A stretch of 64,000 nt of DNA from Hydra vulgaris (lineage: Eukaryota > Cnidaria > Hydrozoa > Anthoathecata > Hydridae). Below the pieces are notes generated by a model. It made no database searches and was not told the origin of the DNA. It worked only from the letters and a program-made list of their open reading frames with translations. The translations under genes were made by a program, and so were the position numbers. The stretch lies in NCBI RefSeq assembly GCF_038396675.1, contig NC_088922.1, forward strand, positions 14,738,501-14,802,500. Reading direction: 5' to 3'. Positions 34,240 to 46,399 of this stretch are shown here, one piece after another. Position 1 is the first letter of the stretch. Each line of letters begins with the position of its first letter.

Positions 34240-35215
34240 ATCTGAAAACGGGTGCCACTGGTCTGGTGAATAGCTGCTTTTGTTGGACTAATGTTTCAAT
34301 CCTTTTCTTTTTGTTACTGTGAGCTTTTCTACTAAAAAATTAATTTCATATTAGGTCCTACTTAACTACTAGTTCTTCTTTTTACAAATGTTTTCAATTT
34401 TCAGCAAAAAAAAGTTAATACCTCTAGTGAAAACTGGTTAGATGACCAGTATCACTATCACTTTCATCATCCCCACCATGATCACTACCACCCTGCTCTT
34501 CCCTTTCCTTATCTTCATCAACTAATTGCATTGGCTTAGATCTATCACAAACCAGCACATACAATAATAACTTAATTTTTATATTGCATATCTGTTCACA
34601 ATATAATCTTTTTTTGCTAGTTGTATTTAAAATAAGCTTACAGGTTTATTGTAAGAAATACTACAGTTAATAATGATAATTCAACCGCTTGGTACCGTTT
34701 TCTCTGCCGTGGGTCTTTATCAGAAATATCTTCAATATTAGAAGAATCCTCAGCCCTCTTTGATTTTTCTCGAGCTTCTTTTTCACTTTCTATTAAAATA
34801 AATCAAAATCCTTTTTTAAAATGCACAATTTAAGTATTATAAACAGATCAAATAAAATAAAACTTTAAGTTTTCTGCTCTGACAAACTTCATATACCAAT
34901 TTTAGTTTATTAAATTACAATTAGCAGTCTACTAATTTTTATGGCTAAAATATCAGTTCCTGTATAACAATAATAAAACACTTACCTGCTAAACCCAACA
35001 GTCTCATCTTAAACTGCACCCAATCAGTGCACGGATCAATTCGATCCCTAATGGCTTTGGTGACCTTGGTGGTATTTTTCCATGGTGGCCAATAACACTA
35101 AGAACTGTTTTATCTTCGATCATTTTTCCTATATTGTTAGTAGCAACTGGGCTCACTGACCAGTTCAAGGGAATAAAGCCTGTCTCCGAGAAACAATAGC
35201 ATACATTGTGCTGCA
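34240..35215 (-). pseudogene. Multi-exon accessory gene of CACTA-like element, copy 1 (partial)
   Basis: Minus-strand pieces that read as exons: 35200-34990 (FIPLNWSVSPVATNNIGK, then in a shifted frame NTTKVTKAIRDRIDP, TDWVQFKMRLLGLAG, followed by a GTAAGT donor), 34795-34690 (ESEKEAREKSKRAEDSSN), 34550-34440 (DRSKPMQLVDEDKERE and an acidic Ser/Asp run) and about 34320-34250 (KKAHSNKKKRIETLVQQK). The layout copies the gene at 59.3-62.9 kb: a domain ending in a -YK(I/M)R-.G.AG- exon with the same splice position, then acidic exons. The DUF4806-type C-terminus is not seen. Lies downstream of a CACTA-type transposase on the same strand. Confidence 0.5.
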
Positions 35216-36073
35216 GACAGATAAAACTCGTTAATAAATTAACTTAGTTAGGTACTATTTATTCAAAATAATAAATTATATGATGTTTGTTAACGCAATT
35301 GCTATGAAATAAATAGGCAAACCTTATAATATTACAAATTAAATTACTTTTGTATAATGGCTATTATCATAGAATCATAATAAAATAATTTGTCTGTAAT
35401 TAGTTGCGTTAAGAATTGATGAAACATTAAAAGAGGCAATGCAAAAGTGCGTACATGAACTTATGATAATCTGTTTGTACTGTAAGTAAAAAAACTGTTC
35501 CTAAGTTCAATTGTGAACAACAGTTTAAACAAAAAAATAAAAAATATATATTTATTTCTTATCTATCATAGGTAAAAAATATGCATGCAATTTCTGCATA
35601 GATTGTATGCATTATTATACATTAAATTGATAAGTTAAGAAGGTAATATTCATGATTTGAAAAAAAAAAACATTCATATTAGATCTATAATTCAGAAGCT
35701 CTTGAAGTAATAAAATTGACAAATTAATATGGCTGAATCTGAAGAATTTAAAATTAACACATTCATATTAGATTTGTAGCTAATGATCATCTAAATTCAT
35801 TTTGTGAAAAATTAAATTATCTCTGAACCAAGCAAATATTATTGAAAAACATTGCTGTTACAGTTTTAAAAGAATAAAGAGTTAAAAACTTTATCATTTA
35901 AATAAACACAATTATTATAAAGGTTTGATAACTTCACAACTTTAACTTTGTAAACATGATGTTTAAATTGTTTAAAAGTATTTAAACTGCTGCTATTATG
36001 CAAAATAGCTTGAAAAATGAATATACAAACTAAACTGTGATTTCAACGTAAACATTAAATTTTGAAAATGTAA
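35216..36073. other. AT-rich spacer within the CACTA-like copy 1
   Basis: No coding signal. It separates the transposase remnant from the accessory gene, as the much shorter spacer does at 62.95-63.07 kb. A direct repeat (acattcatattagat) occurs near 35670 and 35758. Confidence 0.4.
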
Positions 36074-36848
36074 CTAAGGCATGACTACAAACTTATTTTT
36101 ATAGGGAAGAATAACATACTTTGTTTTTATGTCAGATAGGGAGACCTACTTTATAGGGTTATTTGATGATTTAACAACATACACAGATAAGCTAGCTGAA
36201 TCTATAGGGTCTTGAAAAAAAGATTGTTTCACAGAAAAGTCTTGCCTCCAATTTCAAAGCAATTATCTCCGTGAATAGTTGACATAACATAGTTTTTTTG
36301 TGATATTGTTTATATTGCAGACAATGACGTAGTGAAACTGTTACTGGACCCTCTATATGGATTTTACTAAACAAACTACTAGAATGATTACGATGTGCAG
36401 GTTTGATAACATCATGATTTTCAAATATTTATTTGGCAATCTGAGCACAAGGTGACTGAGACATTCGTACTAACTTTTTTAATTGACCAAGGTAACTTTC
36501 GTATTTAAAAGACGAACAATTATCAAGAGGACCGTATTTTTTTGCATCATCTGCAATGTGCAGCAATGAGTGAATATTATACACTAACTGATCTTTACCA
36601 TACAGTTCACCAAAAGTTTGTATAAAATACCTAAGCAATTGACCTGCATAATCAGCAAAATTTTCAAGTAACGATGAACACAGCAGTATTCTAACAGCAA
36701 CAGACAAATCTAAAAAATTATTATAACATTGAGGAGACAAAAAACGTTTCAAAACAACAGGCCCAATGTAAACTAGAAATAACCGCAGCTCTATTGCTTT
36801 CCATTGTTTATATTCTGATAATGAACGAGGTTTTCGTGAAAAATGCAT
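36074..36848 (-). pseudogene. CACTA/EnSpm-like transposase C-terminal part, copy 1
   Basis: 36848-36429 reads FSRKPRSLSEYKQWKAIELR, LFLVYIGPVVLKRFL, a helical core, LYGKDQLVYNIHSLLHIADD and SSFKYESYLGQLKKLVR. This is the DUF4218-like tail of animal CACTA transposases (pattern YN.HSL.HL....G.LD..S.F.FE). It continues past a stop at 36429 through HRNHSSSLFSKIHIEGPVTV to KYVILPYKNKFVVMP and a TAG at 36074-36076. The copy at 63073-63987 aligns with it by eye. The N-terminal and catalytic half is missing; instead a THAP-like segment lies directly upstream. Confidence 0.75.
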
Positions 36849-36869
36849 GGAGATTTTCTAGGTAACTTA

Positions 36870-37190
36870 TCTTGTGGTGTCTTGAATGAAAAAATGTTAG
36901 CAACTTCGTTTCCTGATTTTAATGTTGTTTTTTTTACCGCATCCTGAACTAACTTTTATTTACTCAGGCCTATAGTGAAATTTACACACTTTCATGTGTT
37001 TCATTAATTCAAATTTATCAGCACTTCCTTTACGTCTATATAAAAATATTTCGTTACACCAAGCTTTGTAAACATCAAGTTTTTAATCTTTGTTAGGGAA
37101 AGAAAATAGAGCAATGTTAGTTTTCCATATTGTTATTATAGAACGAACTTCCGCACAGTGGAATGCAGCAATACATCCCTCTTCCATTTT
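36870..37190 (-). pseudogene. THAP zinc-finger domain fragment
   Basis: From an ATG at 37187: MEEGCIAAFHC, then IALFSFPNKD (the FP block), AWCNEIFLYRRKG, KVCKFHY near 36977-36994 (Cys-x-x-His), then LKSGNEVANIFSF, the usual post-THAP segment. This gives the C2CH pattern of a THAP DNA-binding domain in order. One stop sits after FPNKD and one at 36958. It may be a fused N-terminus of the neighbouring element or an unrelated remnant. Confidence 0.65.
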
Positions 37191-37384
37191 TTTTTCACTT
37201 CGTTTGGTCTGAAGATGCTTGAGTTGGAATAAGACATCTTTTGGAGCGAAATTATGTTTTTTAATTTTATAATTTCGAGAAAGAGTTTTTATCTGTTTAC
37301 ATTTTTGTCCTTACTGGCCTTTTTTCAAGCTGAGGAATTAGTTGCGCAATTGAATTAGAGAAATTTCTAATTCCATAAAGGTTT

Positions 37385-38067
37385 TATGCTTTATAGATCA
37401 CAAAGGGAGGAAGGATGTCACCAGAAGCAGAAATGCAAAACATAAGAGATGCTGCTACTTTTTAATGTTCCACAACACGTTCGACTCGCTTTGTCCCTAT
37501 TAAAACTACAACTTTCTTAGCTCCAGGATCGTCGGTCAAGTCGGTATCGTCAAAGTTAAAAATCTTTTTTTGGTGGCATGGTTTTTACCTTGTTCCCGGC
37601 GTTTTTAAAAATTCTGTAATCATTTTAGGAGAAGCTGCTCTGGAGCGGCTGATGTTTGTAGCTAAATATTGTGTGAGATTGATACGTAACATTAAACTGT
37701 TCATAAAATCATCACCAGGCATGTTGTCGGCAAATTCGATTACAGTACGCCCTTCTTTATTCAAATAGCCTTGAATTATGAGCCGGATATTAAACTGTGT
37801 CAACTGATAGGACCACTTCGCCAATTCAACCAACGTCTCGACAATAATTTTCTCTTCAGTAGCTTTCAAAGCAGTAGGATATCCAAGTGTTTTGTTATGC
37901 CGACCATGCAACTTGTCTTGAAGAGTTGTATGCAGCACTGAATGTTTCTTGCTGGCAGATGCAACTAACATTCCATTACCAATATCTCGAAGAGCATTCT
38001 CAACCTTACTTGGATCCTAACGCTGGTTATTCCGTCTTCCGATTAATTTCCTATTTTTCTTAGGCAT
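37385..38067 (-). pseudogene. pogo/Tigger (CENP-B-like) transposase N-terminal half
   Basis: From the ATG at 38065-38067: MPKKNRKLIGRRNNQR, a stop, then ALRDIGNGMLVASASKKHSV and TLQDKLHGRHN (psq-type HTH), LVELAKWSYQLTQFNIRL and MPGDDFMNSLMLRINLTQYL (CENP-B-type second DNA-binding domain), ISRSRAASPKMITEF. After a stop near 37585 the frame continues with NFDDTDLTDDPGAKKV, the first catalytic Asp block of DDE_1 transposases, and SASGDILPPFVIYKA near 37400. The second half of the catalytic domain is absent. Preservation is good apart from the stops. Confidence 0.8.
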
Positions 38068-38137
38068 TTTGTAGATATTTTGATATAAACTGGAAAAAGA
38101 AATTTTACTCCAACGTTTGCGCCGTTTATAAGTACCT

Positions 38138-38285
38138 AAAATGATCTATTACGCGCACAAAATAATCTGTTACTGTCATTCTATCAATTTGTGATGTTAT
38201 TAAAAATTGATTTTGTTTCTTTTTGGCTATTATCTATTACGTGCACAGAATAATCTACTACTGTCATTTAATCAATTTGCGATTG
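38138..38285. repeat. Direct repeat, two copies of about 57 bases
   Basis: Copies at about 38138-38195 and 38227-38284 share atctattacg.gcaca.aataatct..tactgtcatt and atcaattt.cgat, separated by about 30 bases. Confidence 0.7.
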
Positions 38286-38299
38286 AAGCTATCAGTTTA

Positions 38300-39640
38300 C
38301 ATGACTGTTGAACTTCGAAACACTGAATTCAAAAAATATTTTAATTTCACAGCAGCTGACGAATATGTACTGCTTGACAAAGTTGCCCCGATTTACAGTA
38401 CTTTTTATAGAACAAAATTTCAATATCATAAAAAATAAGTATTTAAAAAGTCTTTATATACTTCAATCTATTTCTTGTTACTTAAAAAATGGCGCAAACA
38501 AATTTTACGCCGAGAACAAAAAGCAGCATCAAAAAAATCTATGTTTAAGCAAACTGATCGTCAAACCACCTTCTCCTAACAATTGTAAAAAAGTATTGTG
38601 TTGTCAATTAAAAAAAAATAAAGTTATAAGAATGCTTCAAATCGTAAATTGGGACAAGCTGTTAAATGATAACACGTAACAGATAAGATTTATGCTTAGC
38701 AAAGAATGCATAGAGAAAGATAGCATTGTAAATATATTTTTAAAAATATTATCTTATCTTTTTCCTCAAACGGTTCATTTTGCTGCTTCGTTTTCTTTAT
38801 TCTTTTGTTTTTTGAAAGTTCTCTATATACTTTTCTAAAAACAAAAGAAAGTTTTTATATGACTAGTTACAAAAAAAAAACTATATTAACACTCTTTAAG
38901 CGGATCGGGTATAAGTACCCTTTTTTTTTTTAATTTGAAAAACCACAACCAAAAATATAATGACAGTTATAAATAATTTTTTTTGTATTAGAGAAATGCT
39001 TGGCTTTTAAACTTGGATGTCAATTTTATATATTGTGTATATACTTGCTATGTTTAACTTATTATATTTCATTTGTGATGTTTGATATTTATCTAAAATA
39101 AACTGTATTTTAGATATTATTATTTTATATTTTGTCATAAAACTGATTAATAGAATATCTGCATATTTATTTCAAAATATAAAACTCTATTGATAAATTT
39201 ACATTTATAATGTCTTATTGTTTTTTAAACTTTCGTGGAAAAATCACTCACTAATACTATTTGAATGCATAGTATCTAAAAAAACAGTTTTCTTTATGAA
39301 GGGAAACTTATGCTATAGTTGGTATAAATTGCCGATAGTAGTACCTTGACTTACAGACATATTGTATTTTTTACCGTCTGCCAGCTTCTTGCCTTATTGA
39401 CGTCCCTCTTAGGAGGGTTAATCTCGTGATCAAAAAAAAAAAAAAATAAATAAACCGTTTTACAAAGATCCGTAAGAGTAAAAAAAAAACAAAGGTAAAA
39501 TATTTATATCCGTTAAAAACTAAAATAAAAAACAGAAAAAATTAAAATCGAATAAAACGAAAAAGCGAAACAAAACGAAGAAGCGAAATAAAACGAAAAT
39601 ACGAAATTCGAGAAAGTTAAGATTACCTATAATAGTTCTT
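38300..39640. other. Unassigned stretch with a possible A-tailed retroelement end
   Basis: Two overlapping plus-strand open frames (38223-38438 and 38308-38679) are not recognised and may be chance. At 39400-39450 a small stem (ccctc ttag gaggg) is followed by ttaatctcgtgatc and a run of 15 A, which looks like the 3' end of a plus-strand non-LTR element or SINE. At 39548-39610 a 21-base unit of the type aaaacgaagaagcgaaat is repeated about three times. Confidence 0.4.
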
Positions 39641-42600
39641 TTTTTCAGCGACCAGATTAAGATTTCCATTTTTAAAAATATCTCTTATCTCATTAATGTG
39701 TTTATCTTGTGTGTTATTTGTTTTTATTATTAGAAGTTCTTTTTTTAATGCACTTTTAACTTTATCATCAAATTTCTTAAGTTAAAAATTTTATACTAAA
39801 CATTTTCTTATCATAATATGACTTCATTCTGTTAAAAAAAATTTATACAATGAGAGTTTCTAGTAAAATTCTTCCAAACTCTCTATCATGTTTCTTTACG
39901 CTATATCCACATAACTAAAATTTAAGAGAATTTTGATGGGGGTATTCAGAAGGGTAAAGTTGATCAAGAATGTCTAAAACAAAAAGTATTAAACGCTGTA
40001 CTTTATTGCAAATGTATATCATAAGCTCTATTGTGTCGTCTTGAGCTCCGCATTGCGGTCATATTTTGTCTACTCTTAATTTCCTATTAAACATATTTTC
40101 ATTTGTTGGTCGTATAAAATTCGCTATTTTAAATAGTATATCACATGCTTTTTTATTTGTGTTTCTTTCGTGTATTTTTAAAAAGAATTGTTTCCAGTCA
40201 TTTTTGTTTAGTGTTTTCATACTATTGTAATCACTCAATGACCATTTTTATATCTTAGATTCAAAGGGTTTTTAGGTTTGTTTAGGAGTTTGTACATAGT
40301 TAGTTCTGTAATGTTTTTATATTCATATTTATCTTTTCGTTTTGCTAAGAAATCGGGTATTTGTTATGGTCATAACTTTGTCCTTCCTGTTTAATTTTGT
40401 TATGCCAATGAAGCGGCAAAGCTAACACGATACTTTTAAGCTTTGATTCCGTTAACCCCATTGAGATATGGTGTAGGAATCTGGGCTGAAAAGTTTTTGC
40501 AATGTCAGCTACGAGCATTATTTCATTTTTAATATGGGTATTTTGGGAATGAAACGCAGTGACGTTTTTTACGGATGTTTTTGTTATAAAATATAGGTTG
40601 ATTAAGTATTTCTTCTATATCTCTTATTGGGTCATTATAGGATGTTTTAACATTGTACCAATTTTTAAGTAGTTGAAGATAGAATGGTGGAAGTTTTTTA
40701 AGTTGTGTGGGATTAGTTTGAAATATTTGTACGTTTTGGTTTGATTTCCTATGTGAGTTTATTATGTGAAGCATTGCGTTTTTCCATGGGCCTTCCAACC
40801 TTGGGTTGTGTGATTTGGAGACCCATTGCATTTGGATTGCCTTAAGTTTGTTTATTTGACTAACAACTCCAACTCCACCATTTTTTATTTTCTGTTGTGT
40901 TGTTTGTTTGTCCAGGTTGGGTATTTTTCTGCCTCATTTAAAGTTATGTAGTTTTGTTTCCATTTTGCTTAAAACTCTATCATTTGGGAGGGGTGCTATA
41001 AAGACTAGGTGTGTTATTTGTGGGATTATCAAAGAGTTAATAATAATTTTCCTTCCTTTTAATGAGACTTTATGTTTTACACCATTTGTTTAGGGTATTA
41101 TCCATTTTCTGGAATTGGTCCCTCGAGTGGGTGAAGTAGGATAAACTGCCTAAAGCTGAGGAAGTGATACCAAGACTCTTAAAGGATGATTCCCCGCATA
41201 CAAAATTTAGTAATGGTTCCTTATCTTTAAATCTATTTTCTCCAAACCACACACTTTGGCATTTGGCGAGGTTAATTTTAGCACCTGTGGTTTTTTTGTT
41301 TAGTTTTAAGGCTTCTCCTACCATTTTTATCAAATTATCACCCGAGAGGTAAAAGTTGGATTCATCAGCGTATTGCTGGATTTTTGTTTCTTCTCCTCCA
41401 GTTGTACAATATCATTGATAAATCATGTTAATAAAATTGATAAATCATGTACAATATCATTGATAAAGGTCAACCTTGTCGTACTCCCCTAAAGATGTTT
41501 ATATTTTCGGATTAAAAGCCATTTATTTTTATTGTAGCATTTATGTTATTATAGATTGTCTTAATATGAGAAATAAAAACCTTTGCAAAACCAAAGTGTT
41601 CAGGACTTATAAATAAAAATGTTCTATCTACACTATCAAAGGCTTTCACTTGATCTATGAAAAGTATACATGTTTCTAGTTTATCAGTATTAGAAATGCT
41701 GATAATACCTCTAGTGTAACTTAAATTGTTATTTATAGTTTGGTTTTTGATCGAGATCGTTTGGTTACTATTTATAATTTTTGGTAAAACTTTGTCCAAT
41801 AAAGTTTTTGTTAGAATTTTATAGTCTACATTTGTCAGAGATATAGGTCTCCTGTTACCGATTTCATTTTTATTTCCTTTTTTGTAAATACATGTAATTT
41901 AAGCTTTTTTGTGTGAAGGCGTCATCTCGCCAGTATTCAGCACGTTATTTAACGTGTCTTTAAGGTCATTTTTTATTAGATCAAAAAATATTTTATAGTA
42001 TTCTATTGTGTTTGGCCGTCTGATCCTGGTGATTTATTATTTTTGTGATAGGGTTTGTTTAATTTCGTATTCTGATATTTCTTTTTCTAATAGTACATTA
42101 TCTTCTTTAGTAACTTTATTAACATTAGAATTAATTAACAGAATTTCCTGGGAATCGTAATCGTTTATTTTATTTTTTATAAATTTTTATAGAACTCTCT
42201 GAATTCAACTAGGATGTCTTCAGATGTATTTTTTGTTTCTCCGTTTTTGTCGTTTATTTCTGAAACGTATTGTTTTGCTACTTTGTTTTTTTCCAAACTG
42301 AAGAATAGTTTTGTACAATTCTCTTCCTCTAATCGCCATTGAATTTTTGCTCTTATAGCCGCCTCTTCGGCTCTTACCTTTTTAATTAATTATAATTTTG
42401 TTTTAACGTCTTTATGTAAAATTTTCATATTTTTTTTAAGTGCATTTTCTTGGATGCATTTTTTAGAAGTTTTTTTTAGTTTATAATCTTTTTTATTTTT
42501 ACTTTGATTTAATTTTTTACTAAATTTTGAAGAAGTTTGTTTTCTTTTTTCTTTTCCGGCTTCCCACCATTCTTTTGTGTTTGTAAAATTTTCTTTTTGT

Positions 42601-43424
42601 TGTCTCCAATCTTCCCAGGTCGTTTCTATTCTATTGTATTCGTTGTTTTGAAGCAACGCCTTGTTTAATATCTACGTTCCTTTTCCGAAAGTTATTTTGT
42701 TATTTGTTATTTCTATAATTTGAGCATTATAATGATCCGTTAATATTGTAGGTTCAAAGTAGGTTTTTATATTTTGCCTACTTTTCTTACTTATATAGAA
42801 ACGATCTAGTATTGAGTGAGAAACTCCATTAGCGGACTCAAATTTATATTCGTTTGCATTCAGATTAAAAACTCTCCACGTGTCTTCGATTTCTTAAATA
42901 TTTAGAAGAGTTTCTAAAACTGTATTTGAGGGACATTCTTTTTTATTTGAGAAAGAATATCTGTCTTTAATTGAAAGGGTTCCATTAAGATCTCCTCCCA
43001 TGATAATAATAAAATCTTTGAGTTCTTTATTGCGGAATATATTTGCTAATTCAACATATAGTTTTTTCCTTTGGGATTGCGTATTTCCGCCAGAGGGAGC
43101 ATATATATTTAAATTAAATAGTTTACGTTTTTTTTTTATTGCTATTTAATTAAATTTTAATGCGTATCATTTCCTGAAAAAATCAAGTGCTCGTGATGCG
43201 TTTTGCATAGAATTGCAGTTCCACGGGTTTTAGAATTTCCAGGAGAGAAAAAATGTCTCCATTCCATTCATTTGCTTGTAAATTTATTTTCTCATTATCT
43301 AAATGGATTTCTTGTATTAAAAAGAAGTTGTGGTTTTTGTTTTTAAAAGAATTGAAAATTGTTTTCTCCTACTTAAATTATTCAAACCATTAACGCTTGA
43401 CGTAAAAAAACTTATTTTCTCCAT
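39640..43424 (-). pseudogene. Non-LTR retrotransposon ORF2: APE endonuclease and reverse transcriptase (L1/Tx1-like)
   Basis: From the ATG at 43422-43424: FFTSSVNGLNNLSRRKTIFN and FFLIQEIHLD (endonuclease start), RGTAILCKTHHEHLIFS, IIMGGDLNGTLS (catalytic Asp block), ILDRFYIS near 42800. Next a Lys-rich linker with WEDWRQQKENF (42656-42390). RT motif A reads ILFIDQVKAFDSVDRTFLF (41799-41512), then GAKINLAKCQSVWFGE and SFKSLGITSS (41333-41070), and a C-terminal region with PRLEGPWKNAML and WYNVKTSYNDP (40831-40529). The last readable part, near 40200-39650, has a cysteine cluster. Frames change many times, so it is inactive. Combining APE, DQ.KAFD motif A and a Cys-rich tail points to the L1/Tx1 group. 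The 3' junction was not resolved. Confidence 0.8.
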
Positions 43425-43612
43425 TTTTAATCGTTCAAATAAACATTATTTTTTTATTTTTTATATTTTTAATATTTCCTTTAAATCTCAGGAAAAAAAT
43501 ATAGTGTTAAGTTTTTGTATTTCTTACCAAAATCAAGGGAAAGCTTTCGATTGGAGCACATAGGCGGATAATATATAGTGTAAAAAATGGTCAGTATTGT
43601 ATAAACTATAAA

Positions 43613-44815
43613 TTAAATAAAATGGCATAACAAACTTAGCAAGTAATAACAAATGCACATACCACCGTATTTTCTGTGTATATAAAAAATCGCCATTTTT
43701 GGTGTTGGTTCTTTTGGAGTCATTTTATCTTTTTCTTTCAGGGTCATTTTATTTTTTTCTAGTGCTGGAGGTTGCGTTTGTTTCTTATCGCTCGTTTCGT
43801 TTCCTTGATCGAATCTTGCGCTCAAGTCATTTTCTATTTCGTCGCCACACTGTGTATTGTTGTTGCATCGGTTGGTGTCTTCTTCATTTTCGCTTTCTTC
43901 TTCTCTGTCAATGATTGCGCTTGTTTCTTGTTTTTGATCTATTGTTTTGTTTATTTCTACTTTTATGAGTTTTTCGATTCTTTGTTGTTGTTTTTTTGAT
44001 TTAAAATCTGTGTGGTATTTCTTCTGTTGTGGTTATAGAGTGTTGTTTTTGTTGTGCTTGTTCTTTTTCTTCTTTTCTTCTGGCTTCAGCAAAGGCAGCC
44101 TCATTCCTTTTTTGTGTTTCTCTTACTTTCTTTTTAATTTCCTCAGGGAGACTAATATCTATTTGGTCGTTGTCGAGGACAACAAATTTACGAATATTTT
44201 TTTTGCTTACATATATTGAGTTTTTTACCTCTCCTTTTGGTTCTGTTTCGCGTTCTTGTTGTCTTTTAATTTCTATTGGGATAGTCGTTGGGATAGTTGT
44301 TGATCTGGGCTGGTTTACTTGAGTTTCTTTAGCTTTGCATCTTTCTCTCGGGAGATAGGTTGAGCAACATGTTTGGCACAGGAATTCGTTTCCGGCAAAA
44401 TTAAGATTTATCCTTAGCCTGTTTTTTTCGATTTCGTGTGGCAATTCTTTAACTGTTTTTGGTAAGATTAACTCTAAAGAGTTTCTGTCCATCTTCTATG
44501 GTTCTGTCTAAATCATATGTTGCATGTTTGATTGAGTTTATATTTTAAGTGTGTGGTTTTAATTGTTCCGAAAGTTCTTCGTCTGTAATAATCGGATCGC
44601 ATTTGATTGTTATCAGGAAGCCAAAATCTTCTCTTTTTCTAAAATAAATTGGTTTTTGAGATTCGATTAACTTGATTTCCGATCGAGTTATGGTGTTGGC
44701 ATCGTTTATATTTCTAAACACGGTTATCCAGTTTCCGTCTCTATGATAGGTCAGATTCTCAATTTTTCCTTAACCAATTTTTTCCTTAACCATTAACGCA
44801 CTCGTCATTGTTGCG
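43613..44815 (-). pseudogene. Non-LTR retrotransposon ORF1 (zinc-knuckle nucleic-acid-binding protein)
   Basis: The reading begins near 44815 (MTSALMVKEKIG) with NWITVFRNINDANTITRSEI and PIYFRKREDFGFLI. After a frame change, 44492-44001 holds FAGNEFLCQTCCSTYLPRER (a Cys-rich knuckle-like segment) and a long Lys/Glu/Gln-rich, probably coiled tail (RRKEEKEQAQQKQ), continuing in pieces to about 43613. It lies directly upstream of ORF2 on the same strand, the usual order. It binds the element RNA in related retrotransposons. The 5' edge of the element is close to the end of the pogo-like gene at 44862. Confidence 0.65.
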
Positions 44816-45354
44816 CCTATTTGTTTTGACTTTTTATTTTCGGCTGGAAAAAGTTTTTTTTTCAATTTTGATTTCCCCTTTGTCTTTTCATTTTTTTCAG
44901 GCTTCTTACTAAGCGATTGTTTGTAAGGAAACTTGTCAGTACGGCAGTAAATCCCTTACGCCTTCTAGTTCTGTTCACCCTTTCTTTGGCTACGGGGTAA
45001 GGACTTTTGTCACTAGTCAACATGGGTGTATCAATTGAGGTGCTGGCCACTGGCGGATGTTGCAATTGAATGGTCATCTCACTTTCAGGGGCAAGCATTT
45101 CTGTTGTTTCTACCGCCTTAAACTCCCACTCCTCAAATTCATTCCTATTCACCGGCCAAATTACAGTCTTTTCATATCCATTCACTGCTGTTGCGAAGCT
45201 GGCAGTGCGCAGATAGGAATTCGAAAATATAGAAGTTATTTGGAATTCTGTGACGATTCGCCCAGGATGTGAGCGGAGCCACATCTGAATCTCGGAGTCA
45301 TAATAAGTAGATAATGACTTCATAAATGTAAATATATATGTATATTAACATTTA

Positions 45355-45384
45355 TGAATATATATGTATATATATATATATATT

Positions 45385-45447
<63 letters not shown>
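45355..45447. repeat. (TA)n microsatellite inside pogo-like gene
   Basis: TA run with two early interruptions, abutting the 26-base-arm palindrome. Confidence 0.95.
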
Positions 45448-45448
<1 letters not shown>

Positions 45449-45504
45449 CTCACAGAATGTAACCTCTTGATGTAATAAACATCAAGAGGTTACATTCTGT
45501 GAGT
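45448..45504. repeat. Perfect inverted repeat, 26-base arms, 5-base loop
   Basis: Arms 45448-45473 and 45479-45504 are exact reverse complements around aataa; the left arm starts actcacagaatgtaacctct. It lies between a (TA)n run and intact pogo-like coding sequence. Confidence 0.95.
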
Positions 45505-46399
45505 GCAGTGCGTTGGGAGACAGAGAATTGTTATAAAATGTTGTCTAGCCAAATTAACGGCCTCCAAATTCTTGGTATCTGAAGCATGACTTTACACATT
45601 CAATGAAATGTCTGAGCCGTTGGGTAAACAGTTCAAGTTGAATCCAGCCAGTCTCATGACAGGCATAAGTAGATCCTGTTGGTGCTTCGTCCATTAACTC
45701 CATTTTCATGCGCTGCCAAGGAAAAATAAACATAGGTGGGATATATGTCCCAGATGCATTCATGCAAAGTATTGTGGTAACCAACCGTCCTCTTTTAGCT
45801 GAAGGAAGTATGCCAACTTGTTTTTTCCCTTTCAGTGCTATTATTTTGGCATTATTGGGCTGGGCAGTGGTCATGCCCTTTTCACCCACATTAAAAATTT
45901 GATGAGATTTAAATTTCTTCTCATCGATTTCCCTTTCCAAAAGGTCAAAAAATTTGCCCACATTTACTTTGTTAAATGCTGTAGCTCTTGCAATAGAAGT
46001 GGATTCTGGGGTTCTTATAAATAAGTGTGAATGTCGTCTTAAAAACGACCCACTGCTCTCCTTTTCTTTTGCAGAGTTGAACGGTTGAGAATACCGTTAA
46101 TTTTTGCAAGCTGAAAGACAAGTCTACGGACATCTAAACTGGTAAGACCAAAAAGCCTGGCTTCGCTTTCTATTATGTAATCAGCCAGGTCTGATTCAAA
46201 TTTGGAAGAGAAAATGGATATTCGTCCAAGTGGAAACTGGTCAATTCTTGTACTGGATGATCGTTTGCATTTTACCTTGCGTTCCAGAGTTGACCGAGGG
46301 ACATTGAAGACTTTGCTAGCTTTTAGATAGCCCATTTCTTTTTTTCTAACGGCATTAATAGCTGCTGTCATAGCTTCTGCTGACCACTGTTGCCTCACT

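Larger units (their letters stand above)
44862..46398 (-). pseudogene. pogo-type (HTH_psq / DDE_1) transposase, interrupted
   Basis: From the ATG at 46396-46398: MRQQWSAEAMTAAINAVRKK and LKASKVFNVPRSTLERKV (psq HTH), DYIIESEARLFGLTSLDVRR. 45961-45554 carries SHQIFNVGEKGMTTAQPN (the first catalytic Asp position reads Gly, NVGE instead of NVDE), KGKKQVGILPSAKRG, MNASGTYIPPMFIF and HETGWIQLELF. The segment with the second catalytic residues is replaced by a palindrome and a (TA)n array (45355-45504). 45323-44862 resumes with IFSNSYLRTASFATAVNGYE and KTVIWPVNRNEFEEWEF, the family tail, ending at a stop. One frame change lies near 46030. Inactive. Confidence 0.85.

Noticed and set aside
38223-38679. 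Plus-strand open frames of 71 and 123 residues
   Set aside because: Two frames overlap with similar quality and neither shows a motif; kept only as part of an unassigned stretch.
43699-44322. Plus-strand hydrophobic frames (Phe/Leu-rich)
   Set aside because: Antisense of the Lys/Glu-rich ORF1 coding sequence; apparent membrane segments are artefacts.
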